Shown piece by piece: positions 1-6,451 of a stretch of DNA of 14,868 nt (its first letter is position 1; every line of letters starts with the position of its first letter). Origin of the DNA: JAWLBW01 sp041687475 (GTDB lineage Bacteria > J088 > JAWLBW01). A model generated the notes under the pieces. It was not told the origin of the DNA. It saw nothing but the letters and a program-made list of their open reading frames with translations, and did no database searches. Location of the stretch: contig JAWLBW010000095.1 in the NCBI GenBank assembly GCA_041687475.1, positions 1 to 14,868 on the forward strand, given 5' to 3'. The translations under genes were made by a program, and so were the position numbers.

Positions 1-334
1 CAAAACCGAACCACCCGTTGAACTCGCCCGGATACATCAGGTTGAAACCCCCCGCGGCGTAGGTAACGAGCCCCAGCGAAACGATGACGGCGTTCTTGAA
101 GAGAATGTTGACGGTGTTTTTGGCCCGCGTGAGGCCGGCCTCGAGCGTGGCAAAGCCAAGGTGCATGAGAAAGACGAGCGCCATCGACAGCATCATCCAC
201 ACGTTGTTGGCGGTAAACATGGCGTCGAGGGCGGTCGGCCCTTCAACGGCGGCTTCCTGGGCCCAGGCCGCGGCCGGCAGCAGGAGGGCGACGCCCGGTA
301 CGGTTAACCAGAGAACGAGTTTTCTGCTTGGCAT
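1..334 (-). CDS. amt: Ammonium transporter (Amt family), N-terminal part, cut by window edge
   Basis: Inner-membrane channel that takes up ammonium/ammonia. About 111 codons are visible, reading off the left edge. The protein opens with a hydrophobic signal-like segment (residues about 5-25, ending A-A-A-W-A-Q). It then shows the first transmembrane helices of the family, with the diagnostic stretch LGFATLEAGLTRAKNTVN (about 57-74). That L-E-A-G-x-x-R-x-K-N-T-V-N form belongs to the Amt/Rh subgroup seen in archaea, cyanobacteria and animals rather than the E. coli AmtB type (family knowledge). The ATG at 334 is chosen because a purine-rich site (AGGGGA) lies about 6-7 bases upstream and the signal peptide begins there. 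An in-frame ATG at 424 would add 30 residues with no stop, but has no hydrophobic character. No glnK is seen upstream; it could lie beyond the left edge. The pore residues are outside the window. Confidence 0.9.
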   Translation of the reverse strand, partial: MPSRKLVLWLTVPGVALLLPAAAWAQEAAVEGPTALDAMFTANNVWMMLSMALVFLMHLGFATLEAGLTRAKNTVNILFKNAVIVSLGLVTYAAGGFNLMYPGEFNGWFGF

Positions 335-433
335 GTGATTTCCCCTTTGGGCCCCTGTGGGGCTCCGGTTCGGCCCTTCTCGGGAACGGTCGTTTGTCTT
401 GCCCATATCTATAACGAGATTCATGCCAAGCAG
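324..433 (-). promoter_or_regulatory. 12-bp perfect inverted repeat spanning the amt start codon and leader
   Basis: CTGCTTGGCATG at 324-335 and its exact reverse complement CATGCCAAGCAG at 422-433, 86 bases apart. In an amt transcript starting upstream of 433, the distal arm could pair with the bases from one before the AUG through codon 4. That would hide the start codon. The repeat is seen directly; a translational switch is inference. If transcription starts below 422, the upstream arm is not in the mRNA and this reading fails. Confidence 0.35.
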
Positions 434-614
434 GAGAGAAGCCGCTCGAAGTCGAAATCGGACATTTCTGTGGGGTGGCGTTAAGGTGGCGCAGAGCCCG
501 GAAAATGCGGGGGCGTTTGCATATGCCCAGGAATGAGGCGGTGCGCGAGGGTCGAAAACGAACAAAAATGAGGGATCAGGCGGAATAAAAGAGCGCGTCC
601 GGAAAACGGCAATC
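335..614. other. Intergenic leader between amt and the lipoprotein gene
   Basis: Spacer holding the amt ribosome-binding site, the inverted repeat and the sigma-54-like element in its left part (335-433). No convincing gene was seen in 434-614. A 36-codon plus-strand reading frame from the ATG at 423 has no ribosome-binding site or recognisable motif. Confidence 0.5.
413..429 (-). promoter_or_regulatory. Possible sigma-54 (-24/-12) promoter element of amt
   Basis: On the minus strand, TTGGCATG-AATC-TCGTT resembles the RpoN pattern TGGCACG-N4-TTGCW in order and spacing. The -24 GG is perfect but the -12 GC is GT here. Nitrogen-assimilation genes such as amt are often RpoN-dependent, so the location is plausible. 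No clear sigma-70 pair was found nearby (TATAGA is present but without a -35). Confidence 0.25.
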
Positions 615-642
615 AAAAAAGAGGGCCCCGCAGGGCCCTCTT
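615..642 (-). terminator. Rho-independent terminator of the lipoprotein gene
   Basis: Perfect 8-bp GC-rich stem GAGGGCCC (621-628) / GGGCCCTC (633-640) with a 4-base loop, extended by two A-T pairs. On the minus strand it is followed by a run of six T (615-620). It starts about 30 bases past the lipoprotein stop codon, in the correct orientation, which also supports the minus-strand reading of that gene. Confidence 0.9.
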
Positions 643-670
643 GTACTTCCAGCAGACTATCAGGCAACGA

Positions 671-2098
671 CTACCATTGCTGCTCGGCCGGGCACTCGTC
701 GTCGAGCGACGGCTCGGAGCAGTAGACATAGTCATAGTCGTTCTGCATGCCGTTCCACTGCATGTAGCTGCCCTTCGAGCGCGAGACGTATTCCGAAGCC
801 CCGAAGGCATCGTCCATGGCGTTGTAGGCTTCCTGCATGTCTTCGGTTGCCTTGGTGCGCTCTTCCTGGGTCGACTCGGGGTCGTCCATTACCGCCCGCG
901 CCGCTTCGACCTTGGCTTCAAGCTCGGCGATGAGCGTGGCGTTCCACTCCATGGTCATGTCCTGCGCGCCCTCGCCCCGGCTCCAGTACAGCAGGCCGTC
1001 GCGGGCTTCGAGTTCCTGGTTATGGCTCCACACCGGAATGCCCCAGGCATCGCCGGCCGGCACCGAATCCGACACGAAGGCCGGCGCTTTGGTGAAGTCG
1101 ACGCCGGCAGGGCGTTCGCCCTGGCCCCAGTAGCTCAGCGAACCGTAGGCCCACTCCATGACCGCGCTCAGGTTGTCCTGATCCTTGCGGGTTACACGCG
1201 CCGTGCCCGAGCTGGTGTTCGTGCTGCCGCCATACCACTTGCTTTCGAGTTCGTTGTCGCGATCGTAAAAGACGCCCGTGTAATCCGATTTTCCCTTCGA
1301 TCCCAGATTGATCGAACGCGACTCGCCTACCTTCATGCCGCCGTAGGGATCGACCACTTCGTCTTCTTCGTCGTCATACCCTTCCTGCTCGTGCCCCATG
1401 AACAGGTGTTCGGGGTTGAGAATCGAGTATACGTAGGTTCCCTCCGAGCGCGAGCCGCGGTACCATTCGGCATTCGGGCCGACTTCCCAGACCCAGCTGC
1501 CCTCTACCTCGGCAGGCACCTGCTTGCCGGCGCCATCGGTCGTCATCCTGGTCACGCCGAAGGAAACGACGTACTTCCAGTCATGCCAGGTACCGTTTTC
1601 CGACGTGTACCCGTAATGGGTGCGGTCGGCGCTGATGTCGGCGAGGCCCTTGGTTACGTCGGCGGCAGGCTCGAAGCGCAGCCAGTAGCGCCACTTCCAG
1701 ACCACCTCTTCCGAGGTATCATAGTTCCAGGTGGTAGCCGAAGCCTCGCGGAAGTACCAGCCGGCTTTGCCGTCGGGACCTGCTTCCGGTCCCTGCCAGG
1801 CCGAAAGGCTGTTCTCGTAATACATGGGGCGCAGCCCGGGAGCGGCGGCCACGTCGACGCCGTCTTCGAACAGATCGGCCGGCGGACGCACGTTGTCGGG
1901 CATGTCGATGTTGGGTCCCTGGGTAATAACACTATCCAGCGAGTCGATGACCTCACTTACCGTCGAGCCCAGGGCCTGCGTAATGGTCTTGCCGTCAACT
2001 TTCTTGAAATGCGGCTCGAAATTCAGGTCGTCGAGACCACACCCCTGCGTCGCAACCGCGACAACGAGCGCAACCGCGCTCCAACGGAAACTCTTCAT
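671..2098 (-). CDS. Large Trp-rich putative lipoprotein, family not recognised
   Basis: Predicted 475-residue exported lipoprotein of unknown function. The N-terminus has a charged start (K2, R5), a hydrophobic stretch (8-16) and T-Q-G-C with Cys20. This is a loose lipobox, since position -3 is Thr rather than Leu. The body is rich in Trp and Tyr, including W-K-W-R-Y-W at 134-139 and W-V-W at 202-204. There is an acidic patch Y-D-D-E-E-D-E at 241-247 that could bind cations. A Glu/Ala/Lys-rich helical, possibly coiled-coil segment lies at about 385-432. Two late cysteines (460, 469) could form a disulfide. The ATG at 2098 is preferred over in-frame starts up to 2242 because AAAGGAA sits about 8 bases upstream and the signal peptide follows directly. 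It stands alone with its own terminator, divergent from the glycosyltransferase at 2365. I recognise no enzymatic motif; a surface or periplasmic structural or ligand-binding role is only a guess. Confidence 0.8.
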   Translation of the reverse strand: MKSFRWSAVALVVAVATQGCGLDDLNFEPHFKKVDGKTITQALGSTVSEVIDSLDSVITQGPNIDMPDNVRPPADLFEDGVDVAAAPGLRPMYYENSLSAWQGPEAGPDGKAGWYFREASATTWNYDTSEEVVWKWRYWLRFEPAADVTKGLADISADRTHYGYTSENGTWHDWKYVVSFGVTRMTTDGAGKQVPAEVEGSWVWEVGPNAEWYRGSRSEGTYVYSILNPEHLFMGHEQEGYDDEEDEVVDPYGGMKVGESRSINLGSKGKSDYTGVFYDRDNELESKWYGGSTNTSSGTARVTRKDQDNLSAVMEWAYGSLSYWGQGERPAGVDFTKAPAFVSDSVPAGDAWGIPVWSHNQELEARDGLLYWSRGEGAQDMTMEWNATLIAELEAKVEAARAVMDDPESTQEERTKATEDMQEAYNAMDDAFGASEYVSRSKGSYMQWNGMQNDYDYVYCSEPSLDDECPAEQQW

Positions 2099-2329
2099 GT
2101 CTATTTCCTTTGTGACAATGCCGGCTGCCGAAAGAACAGCGGCTTCCATGAAACTGCCTTGTTGGAAGACGACCGTCCCCCAGGAACTCGTAAAGAAAAT
2201 GCTTACCATGCTAGCGGCATTGTCGGTCGCTGTCGATGACATAGATCACACACGGATTACATACAGATGCGATGCCTCGCGTCCGGCCCGGGCGGCTCTC
2301 AGGTGCGGAAGTTGAAACGCCTCATGTCT

Positions 2330-2358
2330 TTGCGGCTCCTTCCGGCGGTCGGTACAAT
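2330..2358 (+). promoter_or_regulatory. Sigma-70-like promoter of the glycosyltransferase gene, implying a leaderless mRNA
   Basis: TTGCGG (2330-2335), a 17-base spacer, then TACAAT (2353-2358; five of six matches to the -10 consensus). Transcription would start about seven bases downstream, at or next to the ATG at 2365. No ribosome-binding site precedes that ATG, which agrees with a leaderless transcript. The -35 matches only at TTG. Confidence 0.5.
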
Positions 2359-2364
2359 TGCCTC

Positions 2365-3303
2365 ATGCAGTCTCCCGATACATCAGACACCGCCAATCAC
2401 GAACGTCCCTTCGTTTCGGTAATCATTCCGGTCTTCAACGACTACGACCGGCTTGCCCTGTGTCTTTCGGCGCTGGCCACCCAATCCTACCCGCAAGAGC
2501 GCTACGAAGTTCTGGTGATTGATAACGGCTCAGCCGCCGTTCCCTCGCCCCCCCTTCCGCCCGATTCGAACGCAGTCTGGCTGCAACAGACGAAACCCGG
2601 CTCCTATGCGGCGAGAAACCTCGGTCTGAGGCACGCGAAAGGCACCATACTCGCATTTACCGATTCCGATTGCATTCCGGCCGGCGACTGGATTGAAGAA
2701 GGGGTCGCCGCCCTCGATCACTTGAAGGGTCCGGGGTACGTCGGCGGCCGGATCGACGTCTTTCCCCTCGACGAAAACAGTCCCACGCCGACCGAGCTGT
2801 TCGAGATGGCAACGGCTTTTCAGGTCGAATCATCCCTGAAGGAGCTGCATTACGCACCCACGGCCAATGTCTTTGTACGGCGACAGGTCATTGAAGACGT
2901 GGGCCCGTTCGAAGAGCAACTGCAGTCGGGGGGCGATGCCGAGTTCGGAAGGCGCGTATTTGCCGCCGGTTATCAGCAGTTCTATGCCTCGGGCGTGGTG
3001 GTTCGCCACCCTGCCCGCCATTCGCTTCAGGAACAATTGACCAAGCTGTATCGGGTCACGGCCGGCGGCCTTGCCCTGGCCGACATGGGCGACACCAATG
3101 CCCGCATTCAATTTGAGAGCCTTTCCCGTCAGCTGAAGCCGCCTGTGCGCAGCCTCTACCGCATCTTCAAATCGCCCCGCCTGCCCGCCATCGGCGACAA
3201 GGCCAAGGCGGCCGCGGTGAAAGTTACCCTTCACTACGCCGCTGCGTGGGAAACGGTGCGAATCACGAGATTAGGCCGGAAACCGAGGGGAAAGCGTAGC
3301 TGA
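2365..3303 (+). CDS. Family 2 glycosyltransferase (GT-A fold)
   Basis: Transfers a sugar from a nucleotide-sugar donor to a growing glycan at the cytoplasmic face of the membrane; 312 residues. The N-terminal GT-A region is typical: V-S-V-I-I-P-V-F-N at about 17-25, V-I-D-N-G-S at 51-56 (nucleotide binding), A-A-R-N-L-G at 82-87 and the metal-binding D-S-D at 100-102 (in F-T-D-S-D). The acceptor-side motif G-G-D-A-E-F-G-R-R is at 189-197. No transmembrane helix is evident. The ATG at 2365 is chosen because the GT2 homology begins about 16 residues later and a promoter ends seven bases before it. The in-frame ATG at 2272 would add 31 uncharacteristic residues. It converges with the ABC flippase gene, the stops being only 17 bases apart, so both belong to a glycan locus. 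Sugar specificity cannot be read. Confidence 0.88.
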   Translation: MQSPDTSDTANHERPFVSVIIPVFNDYDRLALCLSALATQSYPQERYEVLVIDNGSAAVPSPPLPPDSNAVWLQQTKPGSYAARNLGLRHAKGTILAFTDSDCIPAGDWIEEGVAALDHLKGPGYVGGRIDVFPLDENSPTPTELFEMATAFQVESSLKELHYAPTANVFVRRQVIEDVGPFEEQLQSGGDAEFGRRVFAAGYQQFYASGVVVRHPARHSLQEQLTKLYRVTAGGLALADMGDTNARIQFESLSRQLKPPVRSLYRIFKSPRLPAIGDKAKAAAVKVTLHYAAAWETVRITRLGRKPRGKRS

Positions 3304-3320
3304 GTCGAGCTTGCCGGCCC

Positions 3321-5108
3321 TCAGGCCCCCTTCACCATGCGTTGGAACGCCTCATTCTTCGCAAGCAACTCTTCATAGGTGCCCGATGCTTCCAGGCTGC
3401 CGCGGCGAAGGAAAAAGATGCGATCGCAGGAAGCTACCGTGGCGATGCGGTGGGCAATCAGGATGATGGTCTTCTTGCCGGCAAGAGCCTCAATCGCCTT
3501 CATGACCTGAGACTCGGTAACCGTATCGAGGGCGCTGGTAGCCTCGTCGAAAACGAGTACCTGCGGGTTGTGGTAAAGCGCTCTGGCTATGCCGATTCGC
3601 TGCCTTTGCCCTCCACTGAGGCGTACGCCCCGATCGCCTACGACGGTGTCCAGCCCGTCGGGCAACTCCTGCACGAATTCATCGAGTTGCGCCAGAACAG
3701 CGGATTCGCGAACGGCCGCATGGTCGATTTCGGCCGGTGCGACACCCAGGGCAATGTTTCGAGCGATGGTGTCGTCCGACAGGAAAATGTGCTGCGGTAC
3801 ATATCCGAGCGCGCGCTGCCAACTGCGAACGTTATCGCGAGTGATCCTGACGCCGTCGACAAACAGCCCCCCCTCTTGCGCTTGAAGCAGCCCGAGCAGG
3901 ACGTCGACCGTTGTGGTCTTGCCCGACCCCGTGGGACCGACAAACCCGACCGTCGTGTTCTTCGCAATTTCGAGGTTGACCTTTCGAAGCGACGGTTCGG
4001 CCGCGCCCGGATACTGCAACACGACATCTCGTAGTTCAATCGTCGAGCAGAAATTCATGCCCCCTTCACCCTGCACGGGAAGGGTGTCGTCGCCGACCTG
4101 CGCCATATCTGCTATCAGTACGCGAAGCGAAGCTTCATTTGAGCGAACGCTCGACAGGCCTGCGAAAATCTGCTGCATGGCGGGCATGAGCCTGTACCCC
4201 GCAAACGCATAGATACCAAGAAACGGAACCACCGCCCCGAGCTCCATGCCCGTCGCAAGCAGGTATAGGGTAAGAACGAGAATGCCTCCGAAGGCCACGA
4301 CCTCAAATGCATACTTGGGAATAAAGCCCAGCACCCTGCTCGAAGCCAGGGTTCGCGCCATTATTTCCGAAGCATGGGAATACCGCGCAAGGTACTCCCG
4401 CTCACGCCCAAGCACCTTAAGGTCCTTGATGCCCGTCATGGCCTCGGTGGCCGCCATGAACCTCATGCGCGAAGATTTGACACTCTGGGTACCCAGGTCT
4501 GCAAGCTTGCGCCTTATGATTCGATAGAGCGAAAAATAAGCGCCGCCGAACAGAACGGCAGCGCCCAGCGCAATCTTCGGCGAAACGACAACCAGCAAAG
4601 CAAGAATGAAAACCGTAGCGACCAATTTGGACACGGCCTGAAGACCGGGTACAAGCACGCCCTGCACCACACGGTTCACCTCGGCAAGAATGTTCTTACC
4701 CAGCTCGGCACTGTTTCTATTGAGGAAGAAAACATAGGGCTTTGCCAGATAACCGGCTAGAAGGCGCCTTGAAATGGTGTGGCCCAGGTATTGCGTCCAG
4801 CTAAGGAGAAACCATGTCGTCAGAGCAGAAACCCCATTGCTGAGAATCAGCAGCAAGAGGGCACCCGCGCCCATGACAAACAACAGGTCGCTCGTGCTGG
4901 AGGCACCTATGGCAGCCGAAACGGCTTGCAGCAGCTCGTTCTCCTGCACCTTTTCAGGAGCCGAAAGGATGGTAAGAAACGGCATGATGGAAGCGACTCC
5001 GATTGTCTCGAAGAGTCCCATGATCACGACAGCGAAGAGAAGCAGCCGCAAGCGGCGTTTCTCGGCGTCACTGAGCAGCCGAAGAATGTCCCTGACGGTT
5101 GACAGCAT
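3321..5108 (-). CDS. ABC exporter, PglK/MsbA-like lipid-linked oligosaccharide flippase
   Basis: 595-residue half-transporter with fused membrane and ATPase domains, working as a homodimer in the inner membrane. Hydrophobic segments lie at about 22-48, 75-101, 160-178, 180-196, 265-287 and 290-310, followed by the ATPase. Walker A is G-P-T-G-S-G-K-T-T (391-399), the Q-loop is V-P-Q-H (437-440), the signature is L-S-G-G-Q (497-501), Walker B is V-L-V-F-D-E (517-522) and the switch His is H553. All catalytic motifs are intact. The stretch M-T-G-I-K-D-L-K-V-L-G-R-E (about 224-236) resembles the cytoplasmic coupling region of PglK/WlaB flippases (family knowledge). The gene starts 5 bases after the stop of the sialyltransferase-like gene, with a weak GAGG site close to its ATG, so co-translation is likely. 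Neighbouring glycosyltransferases favour glycan flipping over drug or peptide export. Confidence 0.88.
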   Translation of the reverse strand: MLSTVRDILRLLSDAEKRRLRLLLFAVVIMGLFETIGVASIMPFLTILSAPEKVQENELLQAVSAAIGASSTSDLLFVMGAGALLLLILSNGVSALTTWFLLSWTQYLGHTISRRLLAGYLAKPYVFFLNRNSAELGKNILAEVNRVVQGVLVPGLQAVSKLVATVFILALLVVVSPKIALGAAVLFGGAYFSLYRIIRRKLADLGTQSVKSSRMRFMAATEAMTGIKDLKVLGREREYLARYSHASEIMARTLASSRVLGFIPKYAFEVVAFGGILVLTLYLLATGMELGAVVPFLGIYAFAGYRLMPAMQQIFAGLSSVRSNEASLRVLIADMAQVGDDTLPVQGEGGMNFCSTIELRDVVLQYPGAAEPSLRKVNLEIAKNTTVGFVGPTGSGKTTTVDVLLGLLQAQEGGLFVDGVRITRDNVRSWQRALGYVPQHIFLSDDTIARNIALGVAPAEIDHAAVRESAVLAQLDEFVQELPDGLDTVVGDRGVRLSGGQRQRIGIARALYHNPQVLVFDEATSALDTVTESQVMKAIEALAGKKTIILIAHRIATVASCDRIFFLRRGSLEASGTYEELLAKNEAFQRMVKGA

Positions 5109-5113
5109 AGGCC

Positions 5114-6166
5114 TCAGGGCGAGGGCACGGGGCCCGGCAGGGGGTGTACGTCGACGCCGTCCCGTTTCAACTGCGCCATGATGCCTGCTGCGGCCTCTCG
5201 GTGCTTGTCGACCAGAAGGCGCTCCGGAATATCCAAGGCGGTTCGAGGGGTAGACGGATAAATCTTTCCCAACGTGAAAAGCGCCGTCGAGAAAAACGAA
5301 GCCACATGCCCTGGAATGACTTTCCGTTCCCAGAAAGCCAGCTCGACGGGCAAATCGAACTCGACGATTTCCATATTCAGCTCGCGCTCCATGCGTGCGA
5401 GCTTGGTCGGCTGCTCATGACGGTGAGCGATATAGACAAAGGGCATATCGGCGAAGTGCTCGCGAACGCGTCGCATGATGTCAAAAAACAGTCGCTCCGA
5501 GGAAACAAGCCCCTTCTCTGAAAGAGCACTTCCCAGAAACCATACCTTGTTGTCTGTCTGCAGCCCGGCATGGCTCATCTGCCTGCGCAGCCACGGGTAA
5601 TCGTTCAGCCAGACGCGCTGACCAGGCTGGGCCTCGAGATCGAAGCAGGTGAACAGGTCGGGGGTACGACCGTATTCGAAACGAAGCCCCAAGGCTTCCC
5701 TGGCTCTGCGAATGAGTTTTCGTTTTCGGTCTCTGGCCGGTTTCCGGGGCGCGATGAGCAGGCTCGGGTCTCGCTGGAAGGTAATGGTAGCCGCACCATC
5801 GTCAAGAAGAACCAGTTCCCCCGTCGTGCGCAGATTCAGTCCCAGAAGCCGGAATGGAAAGGGCCTGGGATCGCCGATGAAGATATGCCCGAAACGGTAC
5901 GGCAGAAGGCGCAGCAACCAGAAGAAATCGATTTCATACGGGTGACGGCCGAGAAGGCGTGAGTTGAAGCGTACGTCGATGACCTTCTTCCACGGAAACA
6001 ACCGCAGCAGGTAGTCTATCTGGTGGGCGTTTCGTTCAAACTGTGAGGCGAAGCGCAGAAACAACCAGTGCTCGTCGGCCGGAAAGCGAGCCCTGGCTTC
6101 CAGCGCGTTCAACAGCTGAAGCGGACTCGCGACAATATAAAGGTTGAGTCGTTTCCCACGTACCAT
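5114..6166 (-). CDS. Sialyltransferase-like glycosyltransferase (GT52/polysialyltransferase type)
   Basis: 350-residue soluble protein, first gene of an operon with the ABC flippase. The N-terminus L-N-L-Y-I-V-A-S-P-L-Q-L-L-N-A (7-21) is the usual start of the GT52/polysialyltransferase group (typically x-x-x-x-T/S-P-L-Q-x-x-x-A). The conserved acidic motif appears as D-D-G at 122-124 and a Ser/Thr motif as F-F-S-T-A-L-F at 291-297. The catalytic HP motif of that group seems replaced by H-R-H-E (248-251), in Y-I-A-H-R-H-E. By family analogy it would add sialic acid or a related nonulosonic acid to a surface glycan, but no nonulosonic acid synthesis gene is in the window. Start at 6166: a weak AAGG lies two bases from the ATG, and TAAACT lies six bases upstream, so leaderless initiation is possible. 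Sampled stretches are about 55 % G+C against 60-63 % in the downstream GGDEF gene, which could mean transfer. Confidence 0.65.
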   Translation of the reverse strand: MVRGKRLNLYIVASPLQLLNALEARARFPADEHWLFLRFASQFERNAHQIDYLLRLFPWKKVIDVRFNSRLLGRHPYEIDFFWLLRLLPYRFGHIFIGDPRPFPFRLLGLNLRTTGELVLLDDGAATITFQRDPSLLIAPRKPARDRKRKLIRRAREALGLRFEYGRTPDLFTCFDLEAQPGQRVWLNDYPWLRRQMSHAGLQTDNKVWFLGSALSEKGLVSSERLFFDIMRRVREHFADMPFVYIAHRHEQPTKLARMERELNMEIVEFDLPVELAFWERKVIPGHVASFFSTALFTLGKIYPSTPRTALDIPERLLVDKHREAAAGIMAQLKRDGVDVHPLPGPVPSP

Positions 6167-6402
6167 TACCTTAGTTTACAGGCAGGCGTTTCCGTTTCAC
6201 AAACCGGTTTACGCCATCTTTCGGTAGTAATAGGTTCCCGTTCGGTTCGACCCACCCCTCGGAAATTGCGACGCAGCGCCAGCGCAGGCTGGATTCCCGA
6301 TACGGACGACCGGCGAAACCTTCGAATAGCAGCAAGCCTTGTCGGCCCTTCGCTTCCTTCCGACCCCTCTCCTACCGACCTTCGACGCAATCGGCGGCCG
6401 TG

Positions 6403-6411
6403 TGGTATGGT
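6403..6411 (+). promoter_or_regulatory. Candidate extended -10 promoter of the GGDEF-EAL gene
   Basis: TGG-TATGGT matches the extended -10 pattern TGn-TATAAT with four of six -10 bases. No good -35 lies at 16-18 bases; TTCGAC is 19 bases away. Extended -10 promoters can work without a -35. Transcription would start near 6418, directly before the palindrome. Confidence 0.35.
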
Positions 6412-6419
6412 AAGTATGT

Positions 6420-6438
6420 CTACAAACAGCGTTTGTAG
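6420..6438 (+). promoter_or_regulatory. Perfect palindrome (8+3+8) in the GGDEF-EAL leader, possible operator
   Basis: CTACAAAC-AGC-GTTTGTAG, with no mismatch in either arm. It covers about +1 to +20 relative to the candidate start site and ends 13 bases before the ATG at 6452. That is a typical place for a repressor dimer to block transcription. As RNA it could form a short hairpin just ahead of the ribosome-binding site. No known regulator site was recognised. Confidence 0.5.
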
Positions 6439-6451
6439 CGTCGGGAGAAGT

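Noticed and set aside
423..533. 36-codon plus-strand frame in the amt leader
   Set aside because: No ribosome-binding site and no motif. Its start resembles the amt start only because both lie in the inverted repeat.
641..2239. 532-codon plus-strand open frame opposite the lipoprotein gene
   Set aside because: It is Arg/Val/Gly-rich without family motifs. The minus-strand reading has a signal peptide, a ribosome-binding site and a correctly oriented terminator. Such shadow frames are common in GC-rich genes.
6068..6451. Long N-terminal extension of the GGDEF-EAL protein to an ATG at 6068
   Set aside because: It overlaps the divergent sialyltransferase-like gene by about 100 bases, has no domain, and a clear ribosome-binding site precedes the ATG at 6452.
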